Notes: a model not told the origin generated them from the letters alone. A stretch of 64,000 bases of DNA from Hyphomicrobiales bacterium (GCA_900469615.1 UBYA01000015.1:62001-126000); one strand, 5' to 3'. Numbered from the stretch's first letter, positions 7,153 through 15,480 are shown. Made by a program: numbers and translations.

Positions 7153-8160
7153 GCGGCGTCTCAGGATTTCATATTCGGTTTCGGGAATGGTCAGGCGATA
7201 GCCGATGCCGCCGTCGGTGATGGCGAAATCGGCGCGGCCGTTCATCGAGGTCGGAACGACGCGCTCGAGCACCGTGCGGCTGAAGCTGTTGTCTTCGAAC
7301 TCGTGATCCGAAGGCACGTAGAAGCGTTCCGACCAGGCGACCTCTATGGCTTTCTTGCCGTCGAGTTCCGCTTCCCTGCAGTTGAGCGTAATGCTGGTGG
7401 CGCCCGTCGAGATGGCGCCGTGCGATGCGGAATTGACGATCAGCTCGTGCAGGGCAAGCCCCAGATGCACAGCGGCATTGGGCGTCAGATGCGCGTTGAT
7501 GCCGTAGATCGGCATCGGCACGCCGGCATCGGGCCAATAGGGGGCGAATTGCTTTTCCGCAAGCTCGAACAGGTAGGCGCCGCGCCAGCTCGAATCCGTG
7601 ATGAGATCCTGCGAATTCGACAGGGATTGCAGGCGCCCGCGGAACTTGATCAGGAAATTGTCGACGGACAGCGTGTGGCGGGCGGTCTGCGTGGCGATGC
7701 CCTGAATGATCGCCAGAAGGTTCTTCGAGCGATGCGACAACTCGCGAAGCAGCGATTTCAGGACTTTCTCGCGGTGACGGCTTTCGGTGATTTCGGAGAT
7801 GACCGAGAGCACGCCCTGCGGCTTGCGCGCGCCGACGCGCTCCATTTTCAGCTCGTAGATGCGGATGCCGTCGCCACTGGCGATTTCGACCTCGGCGGTC
7901 GCGGGCTTGCCACTCTCAAGCACGCCTTTCTTCAGACGTGAAAGATGCTCGCCATCCTTTTCACCGAACAGATTGGTGTCATTGCCGCCGATGACGAGAA
8001 GGGGCTGCAGATGATCGGGCAGGTTATCCGCATGGCGGATTGCAAGGGTCATATCCTGAAACAGAATCGACACGTTGGCGCTCGTAAGCGCCCGCTCCAT
8101 CAGAGCGGCTTTGCCTTCCAAACTCAAAGGCGCGCCGGGTAATGGTTCAGACGTATTCAC
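7150..8160 (-). CDS. HWE-family sensor histidine kinase, probable PhyR kinase
   Basis: The 336-residue protein has a PAS-like N-terminal region (about residues 20-125), then the phosphoacceptor helix LLRELSHRSKNLLAIIQG with His143. The N-box follows as LALHELIVNSASHG (Glu239, Asn243), and WSE at 276-278 is the HWE signature. No membrane segment is seen, so it is cytosolic. It lies directly downstream of phyR on the same strand and has its own EcfG-type promoter, as expected for a kinase feeding the general stress response. The start is uncertain: GTG at this position has GAAAGG at good spacing, while a GTG five codons upstream has none. The stop lies at the edge of a RIME repeat. Confidence 0.88.
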   Translation of the reverse strand: MNTSEPLPGAPLSLEGKAALMERALTSANVSILFQDMTLAIRHADNLPDHLQPLLVIGGNDTNLFGEKDGEHLSRLKKGVLESGKPATAEVEIASGDGIRIYELKMERVGARKPQGVLSVISEITESRHREKVLKSLLRELSHRSKNLLAIIQGIATQTARHTLSVDNFLIKFRGRLQSLSNSQDLITDSSWRGAYLFELAEKQFAPYWPDAGVPMPIYGINAHLTPNAAVHLGLALHELIVNSASHGAISTGATSITLNCREAELDGKKAIEVAWSERFYVPSDHEFEDNSFSRTVLERVVPTSMNGRADFAITDGGIGYRLTIPETEYEILRRR

Positions 8161-8282
8161 CGGCTTGCCTTTCACTCGAATTCCGAGAACCCCGCCGATA
8201 GGATATTCTCACCCGTAACAATTTGAACCGACCTATAAGATAACGCCGTATAACAGTCGGTAAACCGGCCGTTCCCGACACA

Positions 8283-8307
8283 AACGCCCGGTTAAAATCT
8301 TTGTTCC
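8283..8307 (-). promoter_or_regulatory. EcfG-type promoter of the histidine kinase
   Basis: Read leftward: GGAAC, 16 bases, CGTT. It sits in the gap between phyR and the kinase and would give a leader of about 100 bases. The kinase can therefore be induced separately from phyR by the sigma factor it controls. Confidence 0.8.
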
Positions 8308-8328
8308 AATTCAGGGTTTTCACTTCGA

Positions 8329-9123
8329 TCAGGCAGCCACCTTTGTGGTTTCATTAAAGAAAAGCGCCTGGCTGATCAGAGCCTTAACCATGTCGGGATT
8401 GAAGGGCTTGGTCACGAGGAAGGTGGGTTCGGGCCGCTCGCCCGTCAGCAGCCGCTCCGGGAAGGCGGTGATGAAGATCACCGGGATAGTGGCGGACTTC
8501 AGGATGTCGTTGACGGCATCGATTCCCGAGCTGCCATCCGCAAGCTGGATGTCGGCAAGCACCATGCTCGGCTTCGTCGCATTATAGAGCGCGACGGCTT
8601 CGGCATGCGTACGGGCAATGCCGGTGACGCGATGGCCGAGGCTTTCCACCATCTGTTCGATGTCCATGGCGATCAGCGGCTCGTCCTCGATGATCATGAT
8701 ATCCGTCGCCACCTGGCGAGAGATTTCCTGGGAGGCCGTGTCGAGCAGGTGCATGGTTTCGCTTTCCGAAACGTCGAGAATATCGGCGATCTCCCCGAGA
8801 CGGAAGCTTTCGACGGACGCGAGCAGGAATGCCTGGCGGGCCAGCGGGGAGACCTTGGAAAGGTTCACCGAGGCGCGCTGCTCCCAGGCAAATGGAGAGG
8901 CTGGCTCAGGAATCTGCAGTGTTACGGAACCGAACAGCTTCGTGAACAGTTTATAAAGTGCGACACGGTCGCTGTCCGTGTCGGGAAAGATGGAAATGTC
9001 GGCGATGATAGCTTCCAAAACCGCAGCAACGTAGGCGTCCCCGGACGTCTGTGTTCCGGTCAAGGCGCGGGAATAGCGACGCAAATATGGAAGATGCGGC
9101 GCAATACGTGTGGAAAGTGTCAT
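8329..9123 (-). CDS. phyR: general stress response regulator PhyR
   Basis: The 264-residue anti-anti-sigma factor is built as an EcfG-like domain (about residues 1-135: sigma2-like helices, then the sigma4-like REIADIL-type helix-turn-helix at 108-135). A C-terminal receiver (140-255) follows. Receiver landmarks are IIEDEP (acid pair at 146-147), phospho-acceptor Asp191 in VLADIQL, Thr219 and Lys239. When phosphorylated, PhyR binds NepR and releases EcfG. The ATG after GGGAG is chosen over a TTG one codon earlier. It is divergent from nepR-ecfG with its own EcfG-type promoter. Confidence 0.96.
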   Translation of the reverse strand: MTLSTRIAPHLPYLRRYSRALTGTQTSGDAYVAAVLEAIIADISIFPDTDSDRVALYKLFTKLFGSVTLQIPEPASPFAWEQRASVNLSKVSPLARQAFLLASVESFRLGEIADILDVSESETMHLLDTASQEISRQVATDIMIIEDEPLIAMDIEQMVESLGHRVTGIARTHAEAVALYNATKPSMVLADIQLADGSSGIDAVNDILKSATIPVIFITAFPERLLTGERPEPTFLVTKPFNPDMVKALISQALFFNETTKVAA

Positions 9124-9187
9124 CAAGGGCTCCCGCCTTTTATCAAATTCTAATTAAATACAGCCGGAGAGACTGCAATGACTAACA

Positions 9188-9212
9188 AACGTCAGTTCAG
9201 TAAAAAAGTTCC
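9188..9212 (-). promoter_or_regulatory. EcfG-type promoter of phyR
   Basis: Read leftward: GGAAC, 16 bases, CGTT, about 65 bases from the phyR ATG. Its -35 element forms an inverted repeat with the -35 of the rightward nepR promoter. Confidence 0.85.
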
Positions 9213-9220
9213 TCTTTGTC

Positions 9221-9245
9221 GGAACTTTTTTTAGGCAGTCGCATT
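9221..9245 (+). promoter_or_regulatory. EcfG-type promoter of nepR-ecfG (imperfect -10)
   Basis: GGAAC, 16 bases, CATT: a consensus -35 and spacer with one mismatch from CGTT. It faces nepR-ecfG and would leave a leader of about 130 bases. The altered -10 may lower autoregulation relative to phyR. Confidence 0.7.
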
Positions 9246-9385
9246 ACAATGCTTACAATCGGCAAACCTCATCCTTTACGATTCGTTAGGTAATAGTTTT
9301 GGAGGGGTTGGCCGGTCTCCCGGACGGGGAGGCAAGAGTGCGCCTTATCCAGGAACGCGGGACAAGTAAGAAGCGAGCGGGTTAC

Positions 9386-9592
9386 ATGACTATCCAAAAC
9401 CACGAGGACGCAGACAAGAAGGTATCGGACCTCCGTGCGATAGATATCCTCGATCCCAATAATCAGATCGGCAACCGGCTGCGTTCGTTTTATGCCGCCA
9501 TGCAGGACGAAGCCATCCCCGATCGTTTTCTCGATCTTCTCGAGAAGCTCGATCAGGCCGAGCGCTTGGCCTCTGCAAAGGTCTCCGAATAG
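9386..9592 (+). CDS. nepR: anti-sigma factor NepR
   Basis: The 68-residue protein has the conserved NepR core NQIGNRLRSFYAAMQDEAIP followed by DRFLDLLEKLDQAE, whose two helices wrap around EcfG or PhyR. It sits immediately before ecfG, whose AGGAGGAGG ribosome-binding site begins right at the nepR stop, so the two are co-translated. The ATG is the only start giving a family-length N-terminus. It holds EcfG inactive until phosphorylated PhyR displaces it. Confidence 0.95.
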   Translation: MTIQNHEDADKKVSDLRAIDILDPNNQIGNRLRSFYAAMQDEAIPDRFLDLLEKLDQAERLASAKVSE

Positions 9593-9603
9593 GAGGAGGC
9601 GGG

Positions 9604-10155
9604 ATGGAAACGCAATCGAGCTTCAAGCGCGAACTTCTCGCGGCTCTGCCGAGCCTTCGGGCCTTCGCCATTTCGTTGACCGGTCGTCACGACCGCGCCG
9701 ACGATCTCGTCCAGGACACGATCATGAAGGCCTGGGCCAAGCAGGATCATTTCGAGATGGGCACCAATATGAAAGCCTGGCTCTTCACGATCCTGCGCAA
9801 CGAACTTTACAGCCAGATGCGCAAGAGCGGCCGTGAGGTTCAGGACAGCGACGGTGTCTTTACCGAATCCATGGCAACGCATCCCTCGCAATACGGCGCT
9901 GTCGACCTGCAGGATTTCCGCAAGGCACTGGATCGGCTGCCGTCGGATCAGCGTGAAGCCATCGTCCTGGTGGGCGCATCCGGATTTTCCTATGAGGAAG
10001 CCGCCGAGATTTGCGGCTGCGCGGTCGGCACCATCAAAAGCCGAGTCAACCGCGCGCGTCAGCGCCTGCAGGAATTGCTCGGCATTTCGGGCGAGGCGGA
10101 TTTCGGTCCGGATGCCACCTCGGCGCCGCTGACCTCCAAAGCCTTCGCTTTCTGA
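9604..10155 (+). CDS. ecfG: ECF sigma factor of the general stress response (EcfG)
   Basis: The 183-residue ECF sigma factor has a sigma2 region (LRAFAISLTGRHDRADDLVQ, then MKAWLFTILRNELYSQMRK) and a sigma4 region (LDRLPSDQREAIVLVGASG, then GTIKSRVNRARQRL). It follows nepR and is preceded by a very strong AGGAGGAGGCGGG ribosome-binding site. It is expected to read the GGAAC-N16-CGTT promoters found around this locus. A strong terminator follows within a few bases. Confidence 0.96.
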   Translation: METQSSFKRELLAALPSLRAFAISLTGRHDRADDLVQDTIMKAWAKQDHFEMGTNMKAWLFTILRNELYSQMRKSGREVQDSDGVFTESMATHPSQYGAVDLQDFRKALDRLPSDQREAIVLVGASGFSYEEAAEICGCAVGTIKSRVNRARQRLQELLGISGEADFGPDATSAPLTSKAFAF

Positions 10156-10160
10156 CACAA

Positions 10161-10190
10161 AAAGCCCGGTCGTCCGACCGGGCTTTCTTT
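10161..10190. terminator. intrinsic terminator after ecfG, probably bidirectional
   Basis: AAAGCCCGGTCG, a 2-base loop, CGACCGGGCTTT, flanked by A-rich and T-rich tracts. It separates ecfG from the convergent leftward membrane-protein gene. Confidence 0.92.
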
Positions 10191-10271
10191 ATTCTGATCA
10201 TTTACCTGGTTTTTTGCCGCATCACGATGCGAGGTATTTGCCGGTCGCCTCAGGCGCCGGGAGCAGCCGGA

Positions 10272-10679
10272 TCAATCGCCGTCGTCATCCCTCGTGCCGA
10301 ACAGATTGCCGAATACGAGAGCTGCGGCAATGGCCGCAGTCATGAGCGGCTGTTTGCGCACTAGGCCAAGAGCCGCCGCCGCCATCGATTCCATCGCCAG
10401 CCGACGTTCGCGAACCCGGCGCTTCTCCTGCTGGTTGATGATGGCCATGACGACGAGGACGATCAGCCCCAGCAGTAGAGCGCCCGCCGCAATCAGCAGC
10501 GCCGACACCGCGGCACCGTATATCGTTGCAAGCCAGATGGCTGCCGCCACCAGGGCGAAGGCATAGGCGGTGAGCAGGAGAAGGGCCGCGACGGCGATGA
10601 AAATACCGTTGCGCTTGGTTCGCGCAACGGTGCGGTTGAATGTGCCTGACAGAAACAGGCCGAGGATCGGAGCGAGCAT
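10272..10679 (-). CDS. small membrane protein, holin-superfamily-like
   Basis: A 135-residue protein with two long hydrophobic segments (about residues 26-52 and 55-82), a basic stretch NQQEKRRVRERR, and a third weaker hydrophobic segment near the C-terminus. The layout resembles the phage-holin-superfamily (Holin-X-like) proteins found in stress operons; it is unlikely to be a true phage holin. It follows the DUF883-like gene by nine bases and should be co-transcribed from that gene's EcfG-type promoter. The exact function is unknown. Confidence 0.75.
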   Translation of the reverse strand: MLAPILGLFLSGTFNRTVARTKRNGIFIAVAALLLLTAYAFALVAAAIWLATIYGAAVSALLIAAGALLLGLIVLVVMAIINQQEKRRVRERRLAMESMAAAALGLVRKQPLMTAAIAAALVFGNLFGTRDDDGD

Positions 10680-10688
10680 CCCGCCACC

Positions 10689-11039
10689 CTAGCGGCGAGA
10701 CAGCAGCAGCGCAACAGCGAGGCCGAACGCCGCAGCCGCGCCGACGGTGGCGACCGGATGCTGGCGTACGGTTCTGCGCACTTCGCGCGAGCTTCTCGCA
10801 TAGCCGCGCTGGAGATCGCGCAGCAGTTCCTCGCCGCGCACCGCCAGGTCGTCGTAACTGGACTCGGCAGTCGCCCGCAATTTCTTGCCATGCTTGGCGC
10901 TGTTTTCGCCAATCAGCTTGGCGAAGGCTGCAACTTCTTCGCGCAGCGATTCGATCTGGTCTTCGATGCTTGCCTCGACATCATGCAGGCTGCTGCCGTT
11001 GCGCTTGCCTCGTGCCGAATGGAGAATGGATGTGGCCAT
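10689..11039 (-). CDS. DUF883/ElaB-YqjD-like membrane-anchored stress protein
   Basis: A 116-residue protein with an amphipathic helical body (about residues 20-85, SLHDVEASIEDQIESLREEV and onward) and a single C-terminal membrane helix (HPVATVGAAAAFGLAVALLL). This is the layout of the ElaB/YqjD family, which in E. coli anchors ribosomes to the inner membrane in stationary phase. AGGGAG precedes the ATG. A perfect EcfG-type promoter lies about 120 bases upstream, so the two-gene operon is a predicted output of the neighbouring stress regulator. Confidence 0.8.
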   Translation of the reverse strand: MATSILHSARGKRNGSSLHDVEASIEDQIESLREEVAAFAKLIGENSAKHGKKLRATAESSYDDLAVRGEELLRDLQRGYARSSREVRRTVRQHPVATVGAAAAFGLAVALLLSRR

Positions 11040-11158
11040 GTTCAGCTCCCTTTCGCTTTGTCCGGGCGCCCTCGGGCGCCTTTTATCCACGCGGTCGGAG
11101 GCTATCCGACACACTCCTTACCTTGCGCTCGGAACCTCAATTCCGATCACCGGGTCTC

Positions 11159-11183
11159 AACGCGCGGCTGCAACAAAAGTTCC
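11159..11183 (-). promoter_or_regulatory. EcfG-type promoter of the DUF883/holin-like operon
   Basis: Read leftward: GGAAC, 16 bases, CGTT, about 120 bases upstream of the DUF883-like ATG. The -35 element lies just beyond the 3' end of hmuV, so hmu read-through would be another source of this transcript. Confidence 0.8.
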
Positions 11184-11199
11184 AGAACGAACCGATGAC

Positions 11200-11991
11200 T
11201 CAGCCGATCAGCGCGCTATGCGCAAGGACGAAGGGAGCGCCATCGGCGGGAACACGGTTGACGCGCAGGTTGCAGCCGAACACGTCCTGCAGGTGCTGGT
11301 CCGTCAGGACGTCCTTGACCGAGCCCTTGGCATGCAGCCGGCCGTTCTTCAGCAGCACCATCCGGTCGGCGAAGAGGGCGGTCAGGTTTAGGTCGTGCAT
11401 CACGGCGATGACGCCGCCGCCACGCCGGCAGAACTGCCGGGCAAGCGTCATGATGGTGAGCTGGTGGCTGATATCGAGGCTGGACACCGGCTCGTCGAGG
11501 AGCAGCCAGCAGGGCCTGCCGTCGATGACCGGCTCGGAGATCTGGCACAGCACGCGGGCAAGCTGCACGCGTTGCTGTTCGCCACCGGACAGCTCCTGAT
11601 AGAAGCGGCCTTCGAAGCCGGCGAGATCGACGGCGGCAAGGGCTTCCGCCGCCGTGCGGTCGGCCTGTTCCGGATGGCGGTTGCGCCCGCTGGTAAGGCC
11701 CATGCGGACGATTTCGCGGACGGTGAAGGGAAAGGATATCGAGCTTGCCTGCGGCAGGACACCGCGCATTTCGGCAAGCTGCCAGGCTGCCAGGCCGCCG
11801 ATCTCCGCACCGTTCATGTGCACGGCGCCGCCATGGGCCAGCTCGCCGGAGACGGCTTTCATCGTGGTGGTCTTGCCCGAGCCGTTCGGTCCGCAGATCG
11901 CCGTCAACGTTCCGGCCTCGGCCGTGAAGGATATGTCCTGCACGACGGTCTTGCCGGCAAGCCGGACGCTCAGATTGGAGACTTCGATCAT
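11200..11991 (-). CDS. hmuV: haemin ABC transporter ATP-binding protein HmuV
   Basis: The 263-residue ATPase has Walker A GPNGSGKT at about residue 34, the signature LSGGEQQRVQLARVL, and Walker B LLLDEPVSSLD. It powers import of haem through HmuU. It is the last gene of hemP-hmuSTUV, seven bases after hmuU. Length and motifs are normal for the FecE/HmuV family. Confidence 0.95.
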   Translation of the reverse strand: MIEVSNLSVRLAGKTVVQDISFTAEAGTLTAICGPNGSGKTTTMKAVSGELAHGGAVHMNGAEIGGLAAWQLAEMRGVLPQASSISFPFTVREIVRMGLTSGRNRHPEQADRTAAEALAAVDLAGFEGRFYQELSGGEQQRVQLARVLCQISEPVIDGRPCWLLLDEPVSSLDISHQLTIMTLARQFCRRGGGVIAVMHDLNLTALFADRMVLLKNGRLHAKGSVKDVLTDQHLQDVFGCNLRVNRVPADGAPFVLAHSALIG

Positions 11992-11998
11992 CGCAGGC

Positions 11999-13108
11999 TC
12001 ACAGGCTGAGGCGAGAGCGCTGCCGCAGCAGCATCCACAGGAAGAACGGGCCGCCGACGCCGGCCGTCAGAATGCCGATGGGCAATTCCGCCGGCGAGAC
12101 GATGGTACGGGCCACCACATCGGCGGTGACGAGCAGCGAGCCGCCCAGCAGCGCCGAGGCGGGCAGCAGGAAACGATGGTCGGGACCGATCACCATGCGC
12201 AGGATATGCGGCACGACGATGCCGACGAAGCCGATGCCGCCGCTGACCGCGACGGAGGCGCCCACAGCCGCGGCCACGCTGACGATGGCGATATTCTTAA
12301 GCCGCTGCACGGCGATTCCCATGTGGAAGGCCGCCGCCTCGCCGAGCGTCAGTGCGTTCAGCCCGCGCGCCATGAAGGGAAGCGGGAGGAGGGAAAGGGC
12401 GATGATCGGGCCGGCGCCGGCAACCTTGCCCCAGGTCGAGCCGGCCAGCGAGCCCATGCTCCAGAAGGTGAGGTCGCGCAATTGCCTGTCATCGGCCATG
12501 TAGATGAGGATTCCGGTCGCCGCGAGAGCGAGCGAACCGAGCGCGATGCCGGCGAGCAGCATGGTTGCGATGGATGTCTGTCCATGCCTCGTCGCGATCT
12601 TGTAGAGCAGTATCGTCGTTGCCAAGCCGCCGATGAAGGCCGCGACAGGCAGGGCGAAAATGCCGAAGAGATGCACCACCGGAGCCAGCACGCCGCCGCC
12701 GAGGACGATCATGGCGACTGCGCCGAGGCTCGAGCCGGCGGATACGCCGATCAGGCCCGGATCGGCCAGCGGATTGCGGAAGAGGCCTTGCATGACCGCG
12801 CCCGAAACAGCCAGGCCGCCTCCGATCAGGAAGCCCAGCACGGCGCGCGGCAGGCGAATGTCGAAAATGACGATGCGGTCGCGCATGCTGAGCGTGCTTT
12901 CGGCGCTGCCGCCCAGCATGCCGGCAATCACGTCGATGACGGAAGCATTCGAGGCGCCGGTCGTGATCGAGAAGAGAAATGCAGCCGCCGAAACCAGCAC
13001 GAGACCGGCGATGACGAGGACCGCAAGTGCGGTGCGATCCCCTTCGCGACGGCGTGCCGTGGATTGCGACATCTGCTTCAGCCCTGCCATGGCATCGTTG
13101 AATGCCAC
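11999..13108 (-). CDS. hmuU: haemin ABC transporter permease HmuU
   Basis: A 369-residue FecCD-type permease with about ten hydrophobic segments. Typical motifs are RLPRAVLGFLIGGGLAVSGA, NPLADPGLIGVSAGSSLGA and the C-terminal GIVVPHILRMVIGPDHR. It forms the inner-membrane channel of the haem importer. It lies one base from hmuT and seven from hmuV, consistent with tight co-translation. Confidence 0.95.
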   Translation of the reverse strand: MAFNDAMAGLKQMSQSTARRREGDRTALAVLVIAGLVLVSAAAFLFSITTGASNASVIDVIAGMLGGSAESTLSMRDRIVIFDIRLPRAVLGFLIGGGLAVSGAVMQGLFRNPLADPGLIGVSAGSSLGAVAMIVLGGGVLAPVVHLFGIFALPVAAFIGGLATTILLYKIATRHGQTSIATMLLAGIALGSLALAATGILIYMADDRQLRDLTFWSMGSLAGSTWGKVAGAGPIIALSLLPLPFMARGLNALTLGEAAAFHMGIAVQRLKNIAIVSVAAAVGASVAVSGGIGFVGIVVPHILRMVIGPDHRFLLPASALLGGSLLVTADVVARTIVSPAELPIGILTAGVGGPFFLWMLLRQRSRLSL

Positions 13109-13109
13109 G

Positions 13110-14042
13110 TCAGCCTCCGTAGATCGCGGCGTTCAGCTCGCGGATGGCGCTGGCGGTGCGTGGTCCGAAGCCGAGCAGATGCAGGCCGTCCATGCGCACG
13201 ACAGCCTTGTGGCTGGCGGCGGGCGTCAGCGAAATGGCCGGCTGCTTGAGCAGATCCTCGTTCGACATCGACAGCGGGCCTTCGCGATCCATGATGAGGA
13301 TGACGTCGGGCTTGGCTTCGATGATCGCTTCATCCGTTACCGACTTGTAGCCGGAGAAGCCGCTGATCGCATTGATGGCGCCGGTGAGCTTGATGATGCC
13401 ATCGGCGGCCGTATCGCTGCCGGAGGCAAGGATCTTGCCGTTCTGGTTGCTCAGGATGAAGAGCACGCGCTTGCGCTCGGCTTCCGGCCGCCTGGCGGAA
13501 TCGTTGATCGCCGCGTCGAGATCGGCCGCGACCTTGTCTTCCAGCGCCTTGGCCTTGTCCGGTACGCCGAGCAGCGCGCCGACGACCTCGATCTTTTTCA
13601 GAATGCCGTCGCGATCGTAATGCTGCGGCACGGTCTCGAATGGCAGGCTGGCATTGCGCAGCACAGCCAATGCTTCCGGCGGGCCGGACCCTTCGACGGC
13701 GATGATGGCCGTCGGATTGACGGCCAGGATGCCTTCCGGCGACAGCGCGCGCATATAGCCGACATCCGGAAGCTGGGTCGCCTCCTTGGGGTAGAGGCTG
13801 GTCGAATCGCGAGCGATAAGCCGCTTTTCCTCACCGAGCGCATAGATGATCTCTGTGACATCGCCGCCGATGGAGACGAGGCGCGAAGTATCCAGCTTGG
13901 GTGATTCGGCAGCATGCGCATGGCGCACGAGGCTGCCGAAGCCGGCAATGGGATTCGCCGGCACGAGGGGGAGGGCCATCACCACCACGGTCAGGGCGAT
14001 TTCCCACGGCCGGATGCGCTTGAGGTTGCTAAACATCGTCAT
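13110..14042 (-). CDS. hmuT: periplasmic haemin-binding protein HmuT
   Basis: The 310-residue protein has an extended N-terminal signal (basic stretch, hydrophobic segment about residues 15-30, probable cleavage after AHA near residue 45). A PF01497-type binding protein follows: RLVSIGGDVTEIIYALGEE, DVGYMRALSPEGILAVNPT. It carries haem from the outer-membrane receptor to HmuUV. No TonB-dependent receptor gene is present in this window. Confidence 0.94.
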   Translation of the reverse strand: MTMFSNLKRIRPWEIALTVVVMALPLVPANPIAGFGSLVRHAHAAESPKLDTSRLVSIGGDVTEIIYALGEEKRLIARDSTSLYPKEATQLPDVGYMRALSPEGILAVNPTAIIAVEGSGPPEALAVLRNASLPFETVPQHYDRDGILKKIEVVGALLGVPDKAKALEDKVAADLDAAINDSARRPEAERKRVLFILSNQNGKILASGSDTAADGIIKLTGAINAISGFSGYKSVTDEAIIEAKPDVILIMDREGPLSMSNEDLLKQPAISLTPAASHKAVVRMDGLHLLGFGPRTASAIRELNAAIYGG

Positions 14043-14052
14043 CGGCCATCTC

Positions 14053-15105
14053 TCATGCGGCGACGCTGGTGCCGGCTTTCGTCAGGTTTTCCATGATGAC
14101 GCGCCAATCCGGGCGCTCATCGAAGCCTTCCTTCCGCTTGCCGAAGAACTGGATGATCATCTCGCCCTTGGCGTTATAGGCTTCCAGCGAGGTCACATGG
14201 CCGTCCTTGGTCGGCTTGCGCACGGCCCAGGCTTCGGCGATGTGGTCCTGCCGCAGATGCAGGTGGAAGGTCGGGTCCATGATGTTGATCCACGGGCCCA
14301 TGGTCTGCACGTTGAAGATGGGGCCGGAATGGATCTGCACGGTGCCTTCGTTGGCGACGAAGCACATGATCGGCAGGCCCTCGCGCACGGAGGCGTGCAT
14401 CATCTCGGCCACAGCGCCGGAATCCAGCTTCCATGCGTAATCGTCGCCGACGGTGCGGATCGCGTCCTGGCGGCCGATCTTCAGCTTCTTCAGCATGCCG
14501 AAGAATTCATGCGTATCGGTCATGCGGCTCCAGTGGTCGCGCAATTCGTCGCGGCTGACGTCGCCATCCGTCGCGCCGTTGTCATAACCCGAGCGATCCT
14601 CGACGAATTCCTGCGACTGGTCCTCGATCCGCAGTTCGGCGACCATGGCGTGATAGGCATCGACGTTCGAGGCGGGACGCAGATGTATCTTGTGGACGGC
14701 ATCGCCCGCCTTGTCGAAGAACTGCAGGCTGAGCTTCTTCTGATCGCCGTCGCTCTTGGTGACGGCGAAACCATGGACCCAGCGCTTCGGGAAAATACGC
14801 AGGTCGATATTCTCGCCCAGTACGATAGCCGCCTGCACGCCGGACTTCATGTTTTCGTAGACGCCGATCTTTTCGTGAACGGCGCTTTCGTTGCGCGACA
14901 GGGCCATGATCTCGCCGAGCGAGGCGATCCGCTCCAGGAAGCGATCGACGCTGGCATCGATGCGGATGGCCGAGATGCCGACTTCGGCCGCCACAAGGGC
15001 GGCCTCGGAGATATTGAGGCGGGCCGCGATGTCGCGCTCGCGCATCTTCGGGTTCTCGGCGCGGAAGGCGCGGATTTCGGCGGGAGTGGGTCGGGTCTCA
15101 GTCAT
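14053..15105 (-). CDS. hmuS: haemin-degrading/haem-trafficking factor HmuS
   Basis: The 350-residue cytosolic protein has the duplicated HemS/ChuX fold. The N-terminal TPAEIRAFRAENPKMRERDIA segment is a family hallmark; the second half begins near residue 180. It receives imported haem, and family members release iron from it. It lies between hemP and hmuT. The ribosome-binding site is weak, so translation may depend on hemP coupling. Confidence 0.93.
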   Translation of the reverse strand: MTETRPTPAEIRAFRAENPKMRERDIAARLNISEAALVAAEVGISAIRIDASVDRFLERIASLGEIMALSRNESAVHEKIGVYENMKSGVQAAIVLGENIDLRIFPKRWVHGFAVTKSDGDQKKLSLQFFDKAGDAVHKIHLRPASNVDAYHAMVAELRIEDQSQEFVEDRSGYDNGATDGDVSRDELRDHWSRMTDTHEFFGMLKKLKIGRQDAIRTVGDDYAWKLDSGAVAEMMHASVREGLPIMCFVANEGTVQIHSGPIFNVQTMGPWINIMDPTFHLHLRQDHIAEAWAVRKPTKDGHVTSLEAYNAKGEMIIQFFGKRKEGFDERPDWRVIMENLTKAGTSVAA

Positions 15106-15114
15106 CTGTCATGC

Positions 15115-15315
15115 CTATTTGTTGAGTATGAGCTTGCCTTGGCGCGTAATCCTCATGCGGTAGATGACGCCTTCATGCTTGATCATGATTTCGGTCTGGC
15201 CCCGGAAAATATCCGTGCTCTCGACCATTCTTATCTGTGGTGCCGCCGTGCATTGCGCCGGCTGCGGTGGGGTCTTCTCAGCAATCATCCTGTTTAGTTT
15301 TGCCTGAAAATTCAT
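15115..15315 (-). CDS. hemP: HemP/HmuP haemin uptake protein
   Basis: A 66-residue protein with the HemP core VESTDIFRGQTEIMIKHEG followed by YRMRITRQGKLILNK. In rhizobia HmuP is needed for expression of the haem receptor under iron limitation. It is the first gene of the leftward haem operon, ten bases before hmuS. An iron-responsive box lies about 35 bases upstream of its ATG. Confidence 0.92.
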   Translation of the reverse strand: MNFQAKLNRMIAEKTPPQPAQCTAAPQIRMVESTDIFRGQTEIMIKHEGVIYRMRITRQGKLILNK

Positions 15316-15349
15316 CGGTGGCCGAACCGTTGTCCGGCCAAATTTATCT

Positions 15350-15364
15350 TGACTCTCATACTCA
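15350..15364. promoter_or_regulatory. IRO-type box (RirA target)
   Basis: TGA, nine bases, TCA: the iron-responsive operator motif associated with RirA in rhizobia. It lies between divergent hemP and the exported-protein/tonB operon, so it could repress haem uptake in both directions when iron is plentiful. Confidence 0.6.
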
Positions 15365-15480
15365 TGGTTCCATAAAGACGCAATAGAAGACCACTAAAGT
15401 CAAGTTTAAAAATTTCGACGGTACACGCCAGGGCCGTTGGCCGGGCAAGCACGCGTCAAGGATATTCAGGAGACATGTCG

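Noticed and set aside
8269..8275. A second GTTCC upstream of the kinase as a possible promoter
   Set aside because: The nearest AACG is 25 bases away, so the spacing is wrong for EcfG; the nearby site with 16 bases is used instead.
10272..10679. True phage holin
   Set aside because: The holin-like topology occurs in an EcfG-controlled operon with no lysin or phage gene nearby.
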